From Cephalotus follicularis (Eukaryota > Streptophyta > Magnoliopsida > Oxalidales > Cephalotaceae): a stretch of DNA of 64,000 bases. The translations under genes and the position numbers were made by a program. Location of the stretch: assembly GCA_001972305.1 (NCBI GenBank), contig BDDD01001680.1, forward strand, positions 127,388 to 191,387, read 5' to 3'. Under the pieces are notes generated by a model. That model ran no database searches. It had not been told where the DNA came from and saw nothing but the letters and a program-made list of their open reading frames with translations. Every line of letters begins with the position of its first letter. The first letter of the stretch is position 1. Below are positions 32,534 through 47,500 of this stretch, one piece after another.

Positions 32534-35500
32534 GTTAACTTCTTCTTCTTCTTTTTTAAAATTATTTAACTGCATTGTATTTATTTATTTATAATTTACG
32601 ATGTTGCATCCTCCTTTTTTATCTTTTAAATGCAGATATCGGATCAGTTTAAAAGCCAGTTCTCTTCAGGATTATCGTTGCCTCAAATTTGTGAGAATTT
32701 TATAAAAGCAGCTTATGATCCTAGAATTTCCGGTATTTATCTCCACATTGAAACCTTGAATTGTGGTTGGGCAAAAGTTGAAGAAATTCGCAGGCACATT
32801 TTCAATTTCAAGAAATCAGGTTGCTTCTTCTTCTTCTTCTTCTTTTTTTAAATGATGCTCCAATAACTATTTTAACGATATTTTCTCCTTAACGTTGTAA
32901 ACTGTGTTATAGGCACAAGTTGTGCACTTGTCACCCTATAAATATCCAATAGTTGCATTTGATATTCCATCATGCATGTCGCTATTGAAATTCATTGAAT
33001 ATTTATAACTATTTTATTTATATATAACAGTTTTAAGCACTACATAAATTTGTTATATTTAATAAAGAGCAACCGATTCAATCTATATCTATAAATAGAT
33101 AACATATCAAATCCAACGGTTAGATTTATAATATATAAAAATCATTTATAGGTCATGAGGTAACATATGCACAACTTGTACATTATCACAAGTGCCAGTT
33201 TCCCCTTATATTTATGTTATATGCTTTTGGTTGCATCAAATACAATGCATTGAAAATAATTTTCTTCGGAAACTTGTAGGTAAGTTCGTGGTTGGCTATG
33301 CCCCTGCATGTGGAGAGAAGGAATATTACCTTGCCTGTGCATGTGACGAGCTTTATGCACCTCCAAGTGCTTATTTTTCTTTGAATGGTTTGACTGTTCA
33401 ATCATCATTTCTTGGAGGTTAGTTTGTTTTGCAGTTGTCATATCCCTTTTCGCAGTAGTCCTGGCCTCTTGGGATGCTCCAGAAGCCAGAACTAATAAAT
33501 TTTTGTTGTGCCCTGCAATTTTAGTAAGAAATGGAAATGTTTATGTCTGTTGAGTATCATAAAATTCCTTGTTCCTGTTTTTAGCTATGGTCCAAGTCAT
33601 CAGTTTTTTCATTTACTACTATATTAGTTTCATTATTGAAAGTTAACACTTGGAGAGAGTGGATTGTGACGTATTTTTTGGGAACGATACTCTTTGTGCT
33701 TACTTTAATGGTAAGGGAATGTTCTGCACTCCTACGTATGTAGAACCTTCAGAATATTGTTGATGATTTAGCACCTTTTTACCGATGAATTTGGAGCTTT
33801 GAATGCTTGTGTATATTGTAATTCCTACCTTATGTAATCTCCTGCTGATGTCCTGAAATGGACTCTTGGGGGTTCTTGCTACCCATAGCTAACTTAGTTT
33901 GCCCTGCTTGCTAGATGCCCGTTGATAACCATTTCCCCCTTTTTTTGTAGGTGTCTTTGAGAAAGTAGGAATCGAACCACAAGTACAAAGAATTGGGAAA
34001 TACAAAAGTGTTGGCGATCAACTAACACGCAAATCTATGTCTGAAGAAAATTGTGAGATGCTGACTGCATTGCTTGATAGCATCTATGGAGATTGGCTGG
34101 ATAAACTTTCTTCTGTAAACGGTACTTTGCCGCTAGGAGTTTTTGCTTGATTATTAAGAATTAGAATAATTTAGGCTTATGGAAACTTCATACAGGAAAA
34201 AAAAGAGAGGATCTCGAGAAATTCATTAATGAAGGAGTATACAACGTGGAAAGGCTGAAGGAAGAGGGCTTGATAACAAATATACACTACGATGATGAGG
34301 TATAAAATATTTTTCCAGCTTCTCCAAGTTGGGACAAACATGAGAGGAAGATGATACATACCATGATAAAATCTGAGAATATCTAACATGTAAGGTGAAA
34401 TTAGATCTTCTCAAGAGCTACGCATTTTTGCTTGGCGGCCCTCCTTGTTATCCTAACAATTATCTTTTATATTTTCAGTTATTTTCTTGTTCTTGATTCT
34501 TTTTTTCTTCGCTCTTTGATTTTAGCCATTAAGAGTTAGGTTTTTTTTTTTGTATAGTATTCGTTCGTATACCATAGTTCGCAGGGCGGGGGGATAAGAA
34601 AACTTGTAAGATTCTGCTTGTTCGAAGGAATGGAAACATTAAAAAAAATCTTAAGGCATCCTAAATAAATAGCCTAAACTATTGAGTCCAATTTATGAAG
34701 ATGTATAAATTGTGTTCTCACCTTTGCTATCTGGGTATTTGTTAACTATGAGTACCTGTTTAATACTTTCTACTGAAGATTATTATAGTGATGGCCATCA
34801 GGCCCATTATGTGGATTGGTTTGTCTGTTTAAAACTTTGCATCATTTTAATGTAGATTCAGATTTTATAGTTACATCAACAACCCTTGCAGGTTATCTCG
34901 ATGTTGAAAGAGAGACTTGGAGTGGAAAAGGATAAAAATCTTCCTATGGTTGATTACAAGTAATATACGTGGATTATCTAAACTACTTTTTCAATTGCAT
35001 CAACTTTCTTTCTTTTTTCTCTGTAATTTCCCCTGGTTGAAGTCTACATGTTTGGGCAGTTGATACGCAAAGTTCACTTTTTTTTTTACCTAAAAAATAT
35101 ATACATGGGCCACCAAAGAGTAATTCGGTTGCTGTAGCAGGAACAAACATTATCTCTACACACTTTTTGCGAATTCGTTCAGTTTTTTTCATCACAAATT
35201 TATATTTTAACATAAGCTGATTTTTTTTAGATTCTCCTATCATTTAACCACGACTTAGGATCTCATTGCAAGAGGTCTCATATCCCCTTATTGGCACCAC
35301 AGAGTTGAATGTCTTTTTTCATGACATGTTGGTTATAAAAAAAAACATAACCTGATTTTAAATGCACAAATTTGAGAAAATTGAAATGAAGTTTGAGCAT
35401 TTTTATGATCTCGCTTTCAACGTTGTCTATGAAAAATGACGTGTTCCATAACTGCGAGTAAAGCATACAAGCAATCCTCTAATGACTTATATTGATGAAT

Positions 35501-38500
35501 TTGTAGATGTTCTAGAATGGCATCAATGATCTACGAACGCTTTATATAATTGACCATAGTGTTATGTCATTGAACCATAGTTATACCAGGAAACGCTTTT
35601 CGTTGTTTCAAAAGTTTCTTTGAGCATTAAACTCTATTAAAATCCTGTGGGAGTTCTAAACTTTCTAAAGCTCACACATGCACGGTGTCACATGGATGTT
35701 TGTTAAATTCATTATACATGTTTCCTCTGTACTTAACCTTTTTAAGATGAAAAATGTGCATGTTAACATGTAATCCCCATTGTAACTGCAGGAAATACTC
35801 TCGAGTTAGGAGATGGACTCTTGGTTTAACAGGTGGAAAAGACCAAATAGCTGTTATTAGAGCCTCTGGGAGCATTAGTCGTGTACGGAGTCCATTAAGT
35901 GTGCCTAGTTCGGGTATCATTGGGGAGCAATTCATTGAGAAGTTACGTAGTGTAAGAGGTAAACCAAGTTCGAGTCCCACTTCGATTATTCTAAATTTTC
36001 ACTAAATCAATTTGTTTTTCAAGAAACTTGTTTCGTAATTTTCCAATAACACATTGCACTTCAATTGAGATGTGACATTACCATTCTATGAGACGGTCAG
36101 ATACTAACGTATTGCATGAATCATATATGTTCATGGCATTCGTGTAGAATTTAGTTGAATGCTATACATTATTATTGTGTCCTGCGTTATGCATACTTGG
36201 TCCTCTTTTTTGTTTTATGAGCTACTTAATATATCAGTATTATTAGTTGTTGTCAGTTACTTATATATCCTATTAGCTTTAGTATCAGAATAAATCGTGT
36301 GCTAGTCATATGAGTCACTTGGGTATATATATATAAAAAGAGAGAGAGAGAGCTTAGATGGATCCTCATTTTACTTTCTTAGCAGTAGGTTGTTGGGGTG
36401 GTAAGGGCAGACGGAGTGTAAGTCTTTAAAAATTATATCTACTTGTAATTTATCTCCCTTTAATAACATAATCAATAAATGTAATCTCTATTAGTAATAA
36501 AATTAAGCATTCTTTTCTCTCTAATTAACATGGTATCAGAGCAACTGATTGGAAAGAAAAATACCTCAAAACCCTACCCACCAAATCTAGCTGCTGCCAT
36601 GCACTCACTCCTAACCGTAACCCCTAGTCACCATCTATCACCATCGCCATACCCTAATCGAACATCGTCGTACCATAATCGACCATCGTCGTCGCATCAA
36701 ACCCTTGCTGCCACAGATATCCTTTCCTTCCGCAACTGATAAATATCTCCAATATAATTTTGTAACTGGCTTCGTGCCTTCTTACATTAAAGAAAAGAAT
36801 GTGTGGCTTGCTACAGATGTTGCGATTTCTACTATTCTATGGGGATCTATGGACAATACTGTGAGAAACCAGTTCATGGCATGTGACTCAGCTCGAGAGA
36901 TTTGGGAGAAGTGTGCTTTGTTGTATTCTAGACAAAATAATATTACTTGTGTATGTGTTACATGGAAGGAGTTATTTGAGTTGCGAATGGGAGATACTTA
37001 CTTCATTGGTCGATTATTATTCCAAATTCACGACACTTTGGCAATGTCTTTGTTATATATAATTATTTATTTTAAGTTACAAGTTTGAGCCTAATATTAG
37101 GTTAAGCCCATATTACTGTGAAGGCCTAACACTAACATATATAAACAGTGGAATTATCTCAATACAATGTAGAAGAGATTATTATCTGAAAACATGGTAT
37201 CAAAGACACACCATAGTTAACAAACCCTGTCAGCCGGAAAAAAAAAAAAACTATTCACGCATTACTGTTCATCACGAATACTGTTCATGCGTAGTGTTCA
37301 TCGCGAACACTGTTCAAGTGAACAGTACCCACAAATCTGAGATTCTAAGTCATTTGTTTTTTGGTTCGGTTTAAGGTATTTCGTATTTGTTTGGTGAAAG
37401 AATAATTGCCTTAGATGTTGTGCAGTGATTTAATGTGATTTGTGTTCGTTTTGTGATCCGGTTGAGTAGTTTCATTATGTGTTGTGGTGTTTTTAATCTC
37501 AATTGGATCTATCTTGTGCATTTGTGGTGATTTGGTGGGTATCTGATCTGTGTTCGTAGTTGTAATTTAGGTTAATTGTAGTTGTGTTATCTGAGTGATT
37601 AGTTATGTCTGGTTTAAGTTCGACTGGTATTACAACGGCCACCTTACCGAGTAACTTTTCTGGCCTTCATGGTATGACCGGGTTACATACCTCTTTGATG
37701 AAGCTCGATGGAACAAATTACCCAACTTGGTCTCGTGCAGTGTCTACATACATTGAAGCCAATCGACAATTTAGTTGGCTTACATATGAACAACCGACTG
37801 ATAATAAGGTTTTTGGTGAGTTGAAAGCAACAGATGCTGCTCTAAGAACTCTCTTGTGAGGGTGTATGGCTGAGTCTATCCGTCACCTGTTCATTACTTG
37901 TGATACTGCCAAAACTGTCTGGGACAAGTGTGCTTTACTCAATTATGGCCACAACAATATGAGTCGGGTATGTGATACTTGGTTATCTCTGTTTGAAATT
38001 AGTGAAGGAGATTCTGGTATTGTTAATTATTATGCCAGGTTCTCATCTACCTATCAGCGTCTTCAGTCATATTTTTCTCCTCCTGTTACTATTGCTGAGA
38101 TGCAGAAACGAGAGACTGGTTTAGTGACACTGTTATTTCTTCGTGGCCTTAATCCCATGAGGAATGCATTTAGATAGCAGCTTATTTTTGTGGGTTCTTT
38201 ACCCACTATGGAGGAGGTATATTTACGCGTTAGTCGCTTTACCCCTCAGACTTCATCTCTAAAAATAGTGATATGGTAGCACAGAGTGGTAGTGGTGGTC
38301 GTGGGAACTCTCGTGGTAGTTGGGGTGTTGATGGTCGTGGTCGTAATTGTGGCCGTGGAGGTGGTAGAGGTCCTCCTTGTGGAGGAGGACAAATGGGTGA
38401 TTCTCTAGGTGGGTCCAAAACTGGACGATTTGTACTCACTGTCAACGTGCTGGACATATTGTAGATTATTGCTATGATCTTCATCCGGAGTTGCGGAGTT

Positions 38501-41500
38501 TGTATGCCTCACTTGATACTGATTGTCACTCGGCTCCTGATTTTTCATCTACTGAATCTATTGGACAAGGTATGATGACATTGACCTTAACTCATGCTGA
38601 GTATCATGAGATGGTCCGATCTCGACACGCTAGTGGTCCTTTTGGTTCTGTAGCTACTTTGGCACAGCATGGTCAGTCTGAGTCCACCTGTTTGTTATCT
38701 AGTACTTCTCAGCCTTGGGTTATTGATTCCAGTTGTACAAACCACATGACAGGTGATAAAAATATTCTTTCTGATACAACCCCTAGCCCATTCGCCACTG
38801 TCACCTTGGCTGATGGTTCCAAGTCCAAAGTGGCTAGTACAGGTTATGCCATCTTGAGTCCTCCTCTTGCCTTATCCTCCTTTTATCATGTTTCAAGCTT
38901 TCCTTACAGTTTGTTGTCTATTAGTCGTCTTACTCGTGATCTTGATTGTATTGTTTGGTTTTCTGCCACTTTTTGTGTTTTCCAAGATCGGAAGACTGGA
39001 CGCCGGATCGGTGGTGGGCTTGAGTCTGGTGGACTTTATTTTTTGGATCATGATATTGTGGCTGCTGTTGCTACTGTTCACAAGACAGATGATGCCTACA
39101 AACTGCATTGTTGTCTTGGTCATCCATCAGCAGATGTATTTCGTCAGTTTACTTCTTTATCGTTGTCGAGTCTTCTGTTTAATTGTGACACATGACAGTT
39201 AGGTAAACATCATCGTGTGTCTTTCCCTCATCGGGATGTGAGGCGTGTTTCTCAACCATTTGAGTTAGTCCACTCAGATATTTGGGGTCCTTGTTATGAG
39301 TCTTCTTTTGGTGTTAAGTACTTTATTACTTTTATTAACGACTATAGTCGTACAACTTGGTTAAATTTAATAAAAGATTGTACTGAAGTTTTTCAATCTT
39401 TCTGTACCTTTTATGCTGAATTTCTTAATAAATATGGTGTATATATTAAATGTCTGCGTACTGATAATGCACGTGAATATTTCTCTACTTCTCAGTTTAT
39501 CCCTTTTCTCGAGTCCCGTGGCATACTTCACCAGAGTTCTTGCGTTTATACTCAACAAAATGGGGTAGCTGAACGTAAGAATCGTCATTTATTGGATGTT
39601 GCCTATTGTTTGCTTCTTCACACAAATATGCCTAAATCCTTTTGGGAATATGTACTTCTGACCTCCCGTTACATTATAAATCATCTTCCATAATCTATAT
39701 TGAATGGAGCTATTCCATATACTATTCGTCACCCGGATCGACCTCTTTGGTCTATTCGACCTCGGGTATTTGGGTGTGTTTGTTTTGTTCATTTATTGAC
39801 GCCTGGTGTTGACAAATTATTTCCTAGAGCTGAAAAATGTATTTTTGTGGGTTATTCAAAAACTCAAAAGGGATATGTTTGCTATAGTCCAAATCGAAGA
39901 CGTGTAACTGTATCTGCTGATGTGACATTTTTTAAGGATCAACCGTATTATAACACAGATCCACAGCCAGAATCTTCTACTTTGGAGCTTCCTCTATCTA
40001 TTGTTCCTCAGTCAGAACCAAAACCTTTACAGGTATATACTCGTACACACCAAACTGTTACACAATCAATTGATCCTCCGCAGCAGTATGACCCACCACC
40101 ACTAGCGCCTGTCTCTGATCCACCTAATTCTGAGTCTCCCATTATTGATCCACCCGAGTCTGGGTCACCCATTGCTGATCTACCTGTGTCTGAGTCGCCC
40201 GTTGCTCATCGTTCACGTTTTAAAAAAGGAACCCGGTATCCTTCATCACACTTTGTGTCTTACGCTAACCTCTCACCTGATATGTCTGCTTTTGTATCAT
40301 CTGTTTCTTCTGTGTCTGTGCCTAGTAGTGTGCAAGAAGCTTTGGCTCATCCAGGTTGGACCCGTGCAATGGAGGATGAAATGACTGTATTACGTGCTAA
40401 TAACACTTGGGATCTTGTATCTTTACCACATGGTAAGCAATTTGTTGGGTGTCGTTGGGTCTTTGTGGTTAAATATCATCTCGATGGTACAATAGAAAGG
40501 TTGAAGGCTTGTCTAGTGGCCAAAGGATATATTCAAACCTATGGCGTTTATTATGATGAGACGTTCTCTCCAGTGGCCAAGATTCCTTCAATTCGTATTC
40601 TTGTATCCTTGGCAGCTCGTTTTCATTGGCATATACATCAGTTGGATGTGAAGAATGCCTTCCTTCATGGTGATCTTCATGAAGAAGTATATATGGAGCA
40701 ACTGATAGAAACGGACAAACCGTTCCCAGAGCCAAAAACGGACTTTGGTATAACGGGTGTAGAACAAAAAATTAATAACATATAAAGCATAATCATGGCA
40801 ACGGAAAAACACCCTAAACAAACAATACCAGTCCTTAATGGCATGAACACATGCCACAAGGATCACCTCATCATCACAATAGTTGAATGTGGTGACTCAC
40901 AAGCATGGCAAAAAACATGTCAACAGGAGAAATCAGGAGACTATACCAGCGGGTGTAGGCTCCTTCAATCTCTGCCGCTACAAGCTTAAGAAGACCACCT
41001 TAATGATGCTCCTCCGTTGTACTCCAAGTCGTTATGCTTCTGCTCCAAGCAAGAACAGCTACTGCCCAGCAAGGATGAAGCAAACACACAAAGCTTAGAC
41101 TCTCTCTCTCAAAGCTTAGGAAGAGTAAATTGAGATTGACAAGTGAAGTCAAAATCAATCCACCCTAGATAAGCACTTTGCTTGGTGTATTAGTAAGGGA
41201 ACATATAGAATCTGCAGAGAGGTCACTCACAATTTTCAGCAATTAAAATCCAAACATTTTTTAACCCGTTTCTACAGATAAAGCTTCTCACCAGCCACCT
41301 ATCTCTCTCTCCCACTCTCCCATTTACTAGGGATCATGGTGCCAACTCCCCGGGGGTTTAAAGCCATGATCCCCACATGTACATATCATGTATGGACGTG
41401 AGAAACCAGCAGGAGATGAGAGAGAGAACGTGCCCACGATGTTTGATCATGCACAGGTGGCACAACTCGCACAAACCTTCGACGCTCTCAACAAAAACGT

Positions 41501-44500
41501 CGACACTTACATAACATGACACTAAACGTCGACGTCTTTCTAAAAGACATCGACGCCTATACAAGCGTTAAGCGTCGATGCTTCCCAGAAGGTGTCAACG
41601 CTTTGTCCAAAGTAATGCGCCGACGCTTTCCCAGAAGGCGTTGATACTTTGACTGGCAGGTGAAGCAAATTGAGTCTAACCCATGAACCATTCAAATATT
41701 GATTAAGTAAGATCAAACAAATATGTTTTCATAAAATATAAAATCCACTTAACCAATATTTAATAAAATATCACCAAGACTTAATATGTCTAACATATTA
41801 AAGAACTAAACATTATTGGGCAGGGACCCTTTAAAATCTTGGTTAGAAACGGTGACGCACATAAATTACCGAAATACCCTTGGGTTCGGTTTAGCCATTC
41901 GAAATGGTCCTAGACCATTTTAAATTCTCTCGGAATAATATCTAATATTATCCAGATGGAAAAATTAATCTATGAAAAAATTAATCTAATTAATTTTCCC
42001 ATAATTTATTACGCACCACCGTAATGCAAGAATTTCTAAGTCGTCGGTTCACGTGTACTATAATTTCTTGTCATACTTGGCCCCGATTGAGGTCTAGGGT
42101 AAGGATACATGTCAACCCTAGATAAAACCTCAATATCTAAAATATCTGATTATTACTAGGAACTTTGGCAGATTCTCCAGAAATCTAATTTCCAATCTAC
42201 CTCAACCTTGGCCAAGGATTTCATTAATCCAAAGTACAATCAGACCATAATAGGATCAATCACCTTCGCTCAGGTGTGACAATCCCTTATTGTGCACTCG
42301 CTTATATTCGTATAGATTCGATCATACCCAAAGACCACCCGATTGCTAGTCCTGTGCAAGAACTGGGTAAGGTGGAGATCAAAGCATAATTGTCTCAATA
42401 CAATATAAAGCAGTCGTTCAGGTCTAAGGATCAGACGAGTTTGAGCACTCGCTAAGTGACTAACACTTATACACAACTGCAACAAGTAGGAGTCACTACT
42501 GACATGAGAATAGCGATTATCCAAACAGTGTCTCCTACGCGGGTCCAGTTCAGTGTACACGCTCCCAGCGCGCATCCCGTATTTGCCCTAGTGTCCAACA
42601 CAGATGGTGGTGAGAGAATATATCCTCCAATTCCATGAGCAGGCAACATACGTGCAAGTCTATCTGGTTCACTAATGCCCACAAAGTGAACCTATGACTT
42701 GGAACTAATTCGATATAAGGAATAAGGTAACCAATCTCACAGCCTCCTTGCTAGGCATCCAACCTTATGTCAGGGCATCACAAGCGTAAGCAAGTAAATA
42801 ATAGACTACTTCAATTAAGTGATGAAACACAAGTGATATTGCGATAACAAATTAGCAGATATCATATATAAAGAGAAAAAGATTGTTTATATACAATGAT
42901 AGATATAAGACGACATCCCATCCAATGGCTTGTCGGGTCACTACATCTAACAATCTCCCACTTGACTTTCAAGCCATGAACTCCAATAGCCTAGACCCAT
43001 CGTCCCACGATGATGCTCCAAAGCCTTGGTGCCCATTGCCTTGGTTAGTGGATCTGTTGTGTTCTCCTCTGAGGAGACCCTTTCAAACTGAATATCTCCC
43101 CTACCAATAATCTCCTGGATCAAATGATAGCGCCGCTCGATGTGTTTGGATCGCTGGTGAGACCGAGGTTCCTTGGCTTGTGCTACATCCCCGTTATTGT
43201 CACAGTATATTACAATTGGACTACTAATGGAAGGAACAACTCCTAGTTCAGTAATGAACTTGCGTATCCATACACCCTCTTTGGCGGCGTCTAAGGCTGC
43301 TATGTACTCGGCTTCTGTGGTAGAATATGCAATAGTCCGTTGCTTTGAACTGCCCCAGCTCACAGCTCCACCATTAATTTCAAAGACGTACCCAGAGACA
43401 GATTTGTGATCATCTAGATCACTATCAAAACTGGAGTCTGTGAAGCCCTCCAATTTCAGCTCACTATCCTTTCCATAGATCAAGAACATATCTTGAGTCC
43501 TCCTAAGGTACTTCAGGATTCCCTTGACCACCTCCCAGTGCTTCTCACCGGGATCAGACTGAAATTGACTTGCCATACCCAGGGCAAGTGCGACATCAAG
43601 CCTAATTCATAACATGGCATACATGATCAACCCTACTGCCGAAGCATAAGGTATCCGACTCATGCGTGCTGTCTCTTCAAATGTCTAAGGAGACATCTTT
43701 CGAGAAAGATGAATTTCTTCGCCTATTGGCAATAGGCCTCTCTTGGAATTCTCCATGCTAAACCTTTTCAGCACCGCTGATGTACTGGCTTTGGGAAAGC
43801 CCAAGCAACCTATTAGATCTATCGCTGAAGATCCTAATACTCAGTATATAGGTGGCTTCTCCCAAATCATTAATGGAAAAATTCTTAGTTAGCCATATCT
43901 TTGCAGACTGCAGCATCCTTACATCATTCCCAATGAGTAGGATGTCATCTACATATAGCACTAAGAAAATGATACGAGGTCCTTCTTGCTTTCGATAAAC
44001 ACAGGGCTCATCTACATTTTTGATGAAGTCAAAAGCTTTGACTGCTTCGTCAAAACGTAGATTTCAGCTACGAGATGCTTGCTTTAGTCCATAGATGGAC
44101 CGTTCGAGCTTGCGCACCATGTGCGGATGCTCGGCGGATGTAAACCCCTCGGGTTGGGACATAAATGTCCTCTTCAAGACCCCCATTTAATAATGCCGTT
44201 TTGACATCCATTTGTCATATATCATAATCATAATGAGCGGTAATAGCAAGCAAAATCCTAATGGATTTACGCATGGCGACAGGTGAGAAAGTCTCAATAT
44301 AGTCGACTCCATGTTGTTGCCTATACCCTTTTGCCACTAATCGAGCTTTATAAGTCTCGATTTTCCCATCTGCATTCATCTTCTTCTTGAAGATCCATTT
44401 GCAGCCAATATGCACAATGCCTTTGGGTGCTTCAACCAAATTCCAAACTTGGTTGGAGTACATGGAATCCATTTCGGATTTCATGGCTCCTAGCCATGCT

Positions 44501-47500
44501 TCAGATTCAGTGCCCTGCACTGCCTCCTGATAGCTGGTAGGTTCGTCATCTTCAATGACGTTGATCTTATCAGTATCATCAATGAGAAAACCATACCTCT
44601 CAGGTGCTAATGGGATTCTGCCTAATCTCCTCAAAGAAGCTCTGCCTAACTGAGAACCATTCTCAGCTTGATATCCAATCTCAGCTGTGTTTGTTGAAGG
44701 TCCAACCTCCAACTCCTCCATCTCCTGTGTGGTTTCTACCTGTGGTAACTCCTTGAGTTTCACTTTACTCCCACTGTTTCCTTCAAGAAAGTATTCCTTC
44801 TCTAGGAACACAGCATTTCGCGAAACAAATATTCTTTGTTCGCTAGGGTGGTATAAATAGTATCTTTTAGTTTCTTTTGAATACCTCACAAACCTGCAAC
44901 GGTCCGATCGCGCTTCCAGCTTATCTGCGTCAAGACTCTTGACATAAACCGGACAGCCCCAAACCTCTAAATGGTTCAGGCTGGGTTTTCTCTCTGACCA
45001 TACCTGGTATGGAGTAGAAGGTGCAGATTTTGAAGGAATCTGATTCAAGATATATGCAGTTGTATCTAGGGCATAACCCCAGAGATAGGTAGGAATGTCA
45101 GTAAAAGACATCATCGATCGAACCATGTCCAACAAGGTCTGATTCCTCCTTTCGGACACACCATTATGTTGTGGTGTTCCAGGAGGTGTCCACTGAGATA
45201 GAATTCCGTTATCTCTAAGATAACCTAGGAATTCAGCTGACAGGTATTCACCACCTCGGTCCGACCGAAGTATTTTAATTGATTTACCTGTCTGTTTTTC
45301 TACTTCAAGTCTGAACTCCTTAAATTTCTCAAAAGATTCTGACTTGTGTTTCATCATATACACATAACCATACCTAGATAAATAATCAGTAAAGGTTATG
45401 AAGTAGATGTAACCTCCTCGTGCACTGACTGACATGGGACCACATACGTCAGTATGGACTAAGCCCAGTAAGTCCATAGCCCTTTCTCCTTGACCAGAGA
45501 ATGGAGATTTGGTCATCTTTTCCAATAAACAGGATTCACAAGTTGGATATGACTCTAAGTTCTGGATATCAAGAAGATCATCCTTAACCAACTGTGATAG
45601 TCTAGCGTCACTAAGATGACAAAGTCTACAATGCCAAGTAAAAGTTTTATTTAGCTTAGTTTCTCTTTGTCTTTTCCTATTATTATTTTGCTCAATGGAC
45701 AAGATATTTGATTGTAAAGTATTTAAGACATATAATCCATTGTCGATAACACCATTATCAACACAAACATTGTCTGAATATATAAAACATCCAATGTCTC
45801 AGAATCTAAGCTCCAAGCCCAATAAACACAAGTGAGAAACACTTACAATATTTCGAACAATTTTCATAACATAATAACAAGGATCCAATGTCAAAATAAA
45901 ATTATTACACAAACAAATATCATAAACACCAACATCTTGAGCAATGATTCTAGATCCATCGCCAAGCCTCAAGTCCAGTTCTCCTGCTCCAAGCTTTCTA
46001 ACTTTTCTTAGTCCTTGCAATGAAATGCAAAGATTAGTTCCACATCTAGTATCTAATACTCATGAACTACTATTCAAAGCTAGATTAAGTTCAATCATGA
46101 ATATACCTGATGTACTCGCACCATGCGGGTTATCAGCAGAGACTCCAACAACAGCAACACGACAATCCTTTTTCCAGTGCCCGGTCCTACCGCACTGGAA
46201 ACAAGCACCTTCTGCAACTAACTTCTTCATTCGATCTTTGGCAACATTTCCATTAGCTCCAAGCTTACCCTTTTTCTTCTGTTTCTTCTTACCCTTGCCT
46301 TTTGTGTTGACAGGCATGTGCACGCCCTTCCGTTTAGAGGAAGACGAGGCATTGCCCTTTCCTTGGGTAGACCTAGAAGAAGAAGGAAGAAGCAGGGACT
46401 GGGTCTTTGACTTCCTAGAGTCAAAATCGGCCTCAGCCGTCCTGAGCATGGCCATCAGCTCAGATAGAGTCACCTCTATCTTGTTCATGTGAAAATTCAC
46501 CAAGAAATGTGAGAACGACCTAGGAAGGGACGTCAAAATAAGATCCACATACAGATCATGGTCCATGACAAACCGTAATTGAGCCAGTTGCTCAATCATG
46601 TCTATCATCTTCAATCCATGCTCATGGACTGAAGCTCCCTCTTGCATCTGCGCCTTGAAGAGTTTGCGTAAGAGATTGAACCTTTGAGTCCTAGACTCAG
46701 CCCCATACATCTCCTGAAGGTGGAGTAGTATAGCAGATAAGGTCTCAATCTTCTCATTTTGACGCTGAAGCTCAGGTGTCATCCCAAGGAGGGCAAGACA
46801 TCTAGCCTGCTCGTCATCCTCTAGCCACTTGGCTAGTCGCTCACTCTCTTCGAGCGTGGGATCTTCACCAAGTGAAGGAGGCCCCCAGTCATCACATAAG
46901 CCATTTTATTGGTCGTAAGGACGATTTTGAGGTTTCGATGCCAATCGTTGAAGTTGGGCACTTCAAGTTTGTTTGTTTCAAGTATACGGGACTTTGCATT
47001 TGATAAAGTCATTCTAGCAACCTAGATAAGGAAATATAAACATGAGTTAGCATTTATTCCAATTTTAATATATGACAACCATAACACTTGGTCTTTAGTG
47101 CTTATGGTTCCTCCCACTATTCTAATCCTATCTCATACCCCCATATGGAAGTCGAGAAGTCCAACTTCCTAGTGGGGATTGGAATCCATCGCAATCATAT
47201 TATGGTCTCAGCTAGGGCATGACAAACCATAATATATCCAATGGGTTGGTTATCTTGCCAATTTGTATCTAATACAAGATCCAATCATAAAATTCGGCCT
47301 TAGATTCAAATGGTCTCAGCTAGGGCATGACAAACCATCAGAATCTCGATAAGTCAAACATCCACAATTTTCATTGGAATGCATTAGTTTTAACACCCAC
47401 ACGTAGGCGTGTCCAAGTGCTAAAACATAGCCACCCTTTGCGGTGCCCAACATCGACGTTGACATAGTATCCCAAAGTTATCTGCCTCAGCTAGGGCATG

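Noticed and set aside
35672..36005. Minus-strand frame of 102 residues over SPPA exon 7
   Set aside because: Shadow of the SPPA exon on the other strand.
36530..36739. Frame starting with ATG inside the PBS of the old copia element
   Set aside because: The reading is low-complexity Ser/Pro/His and stops before the recognisable Gag core; an AUG overlapping the PBS is likely chance.
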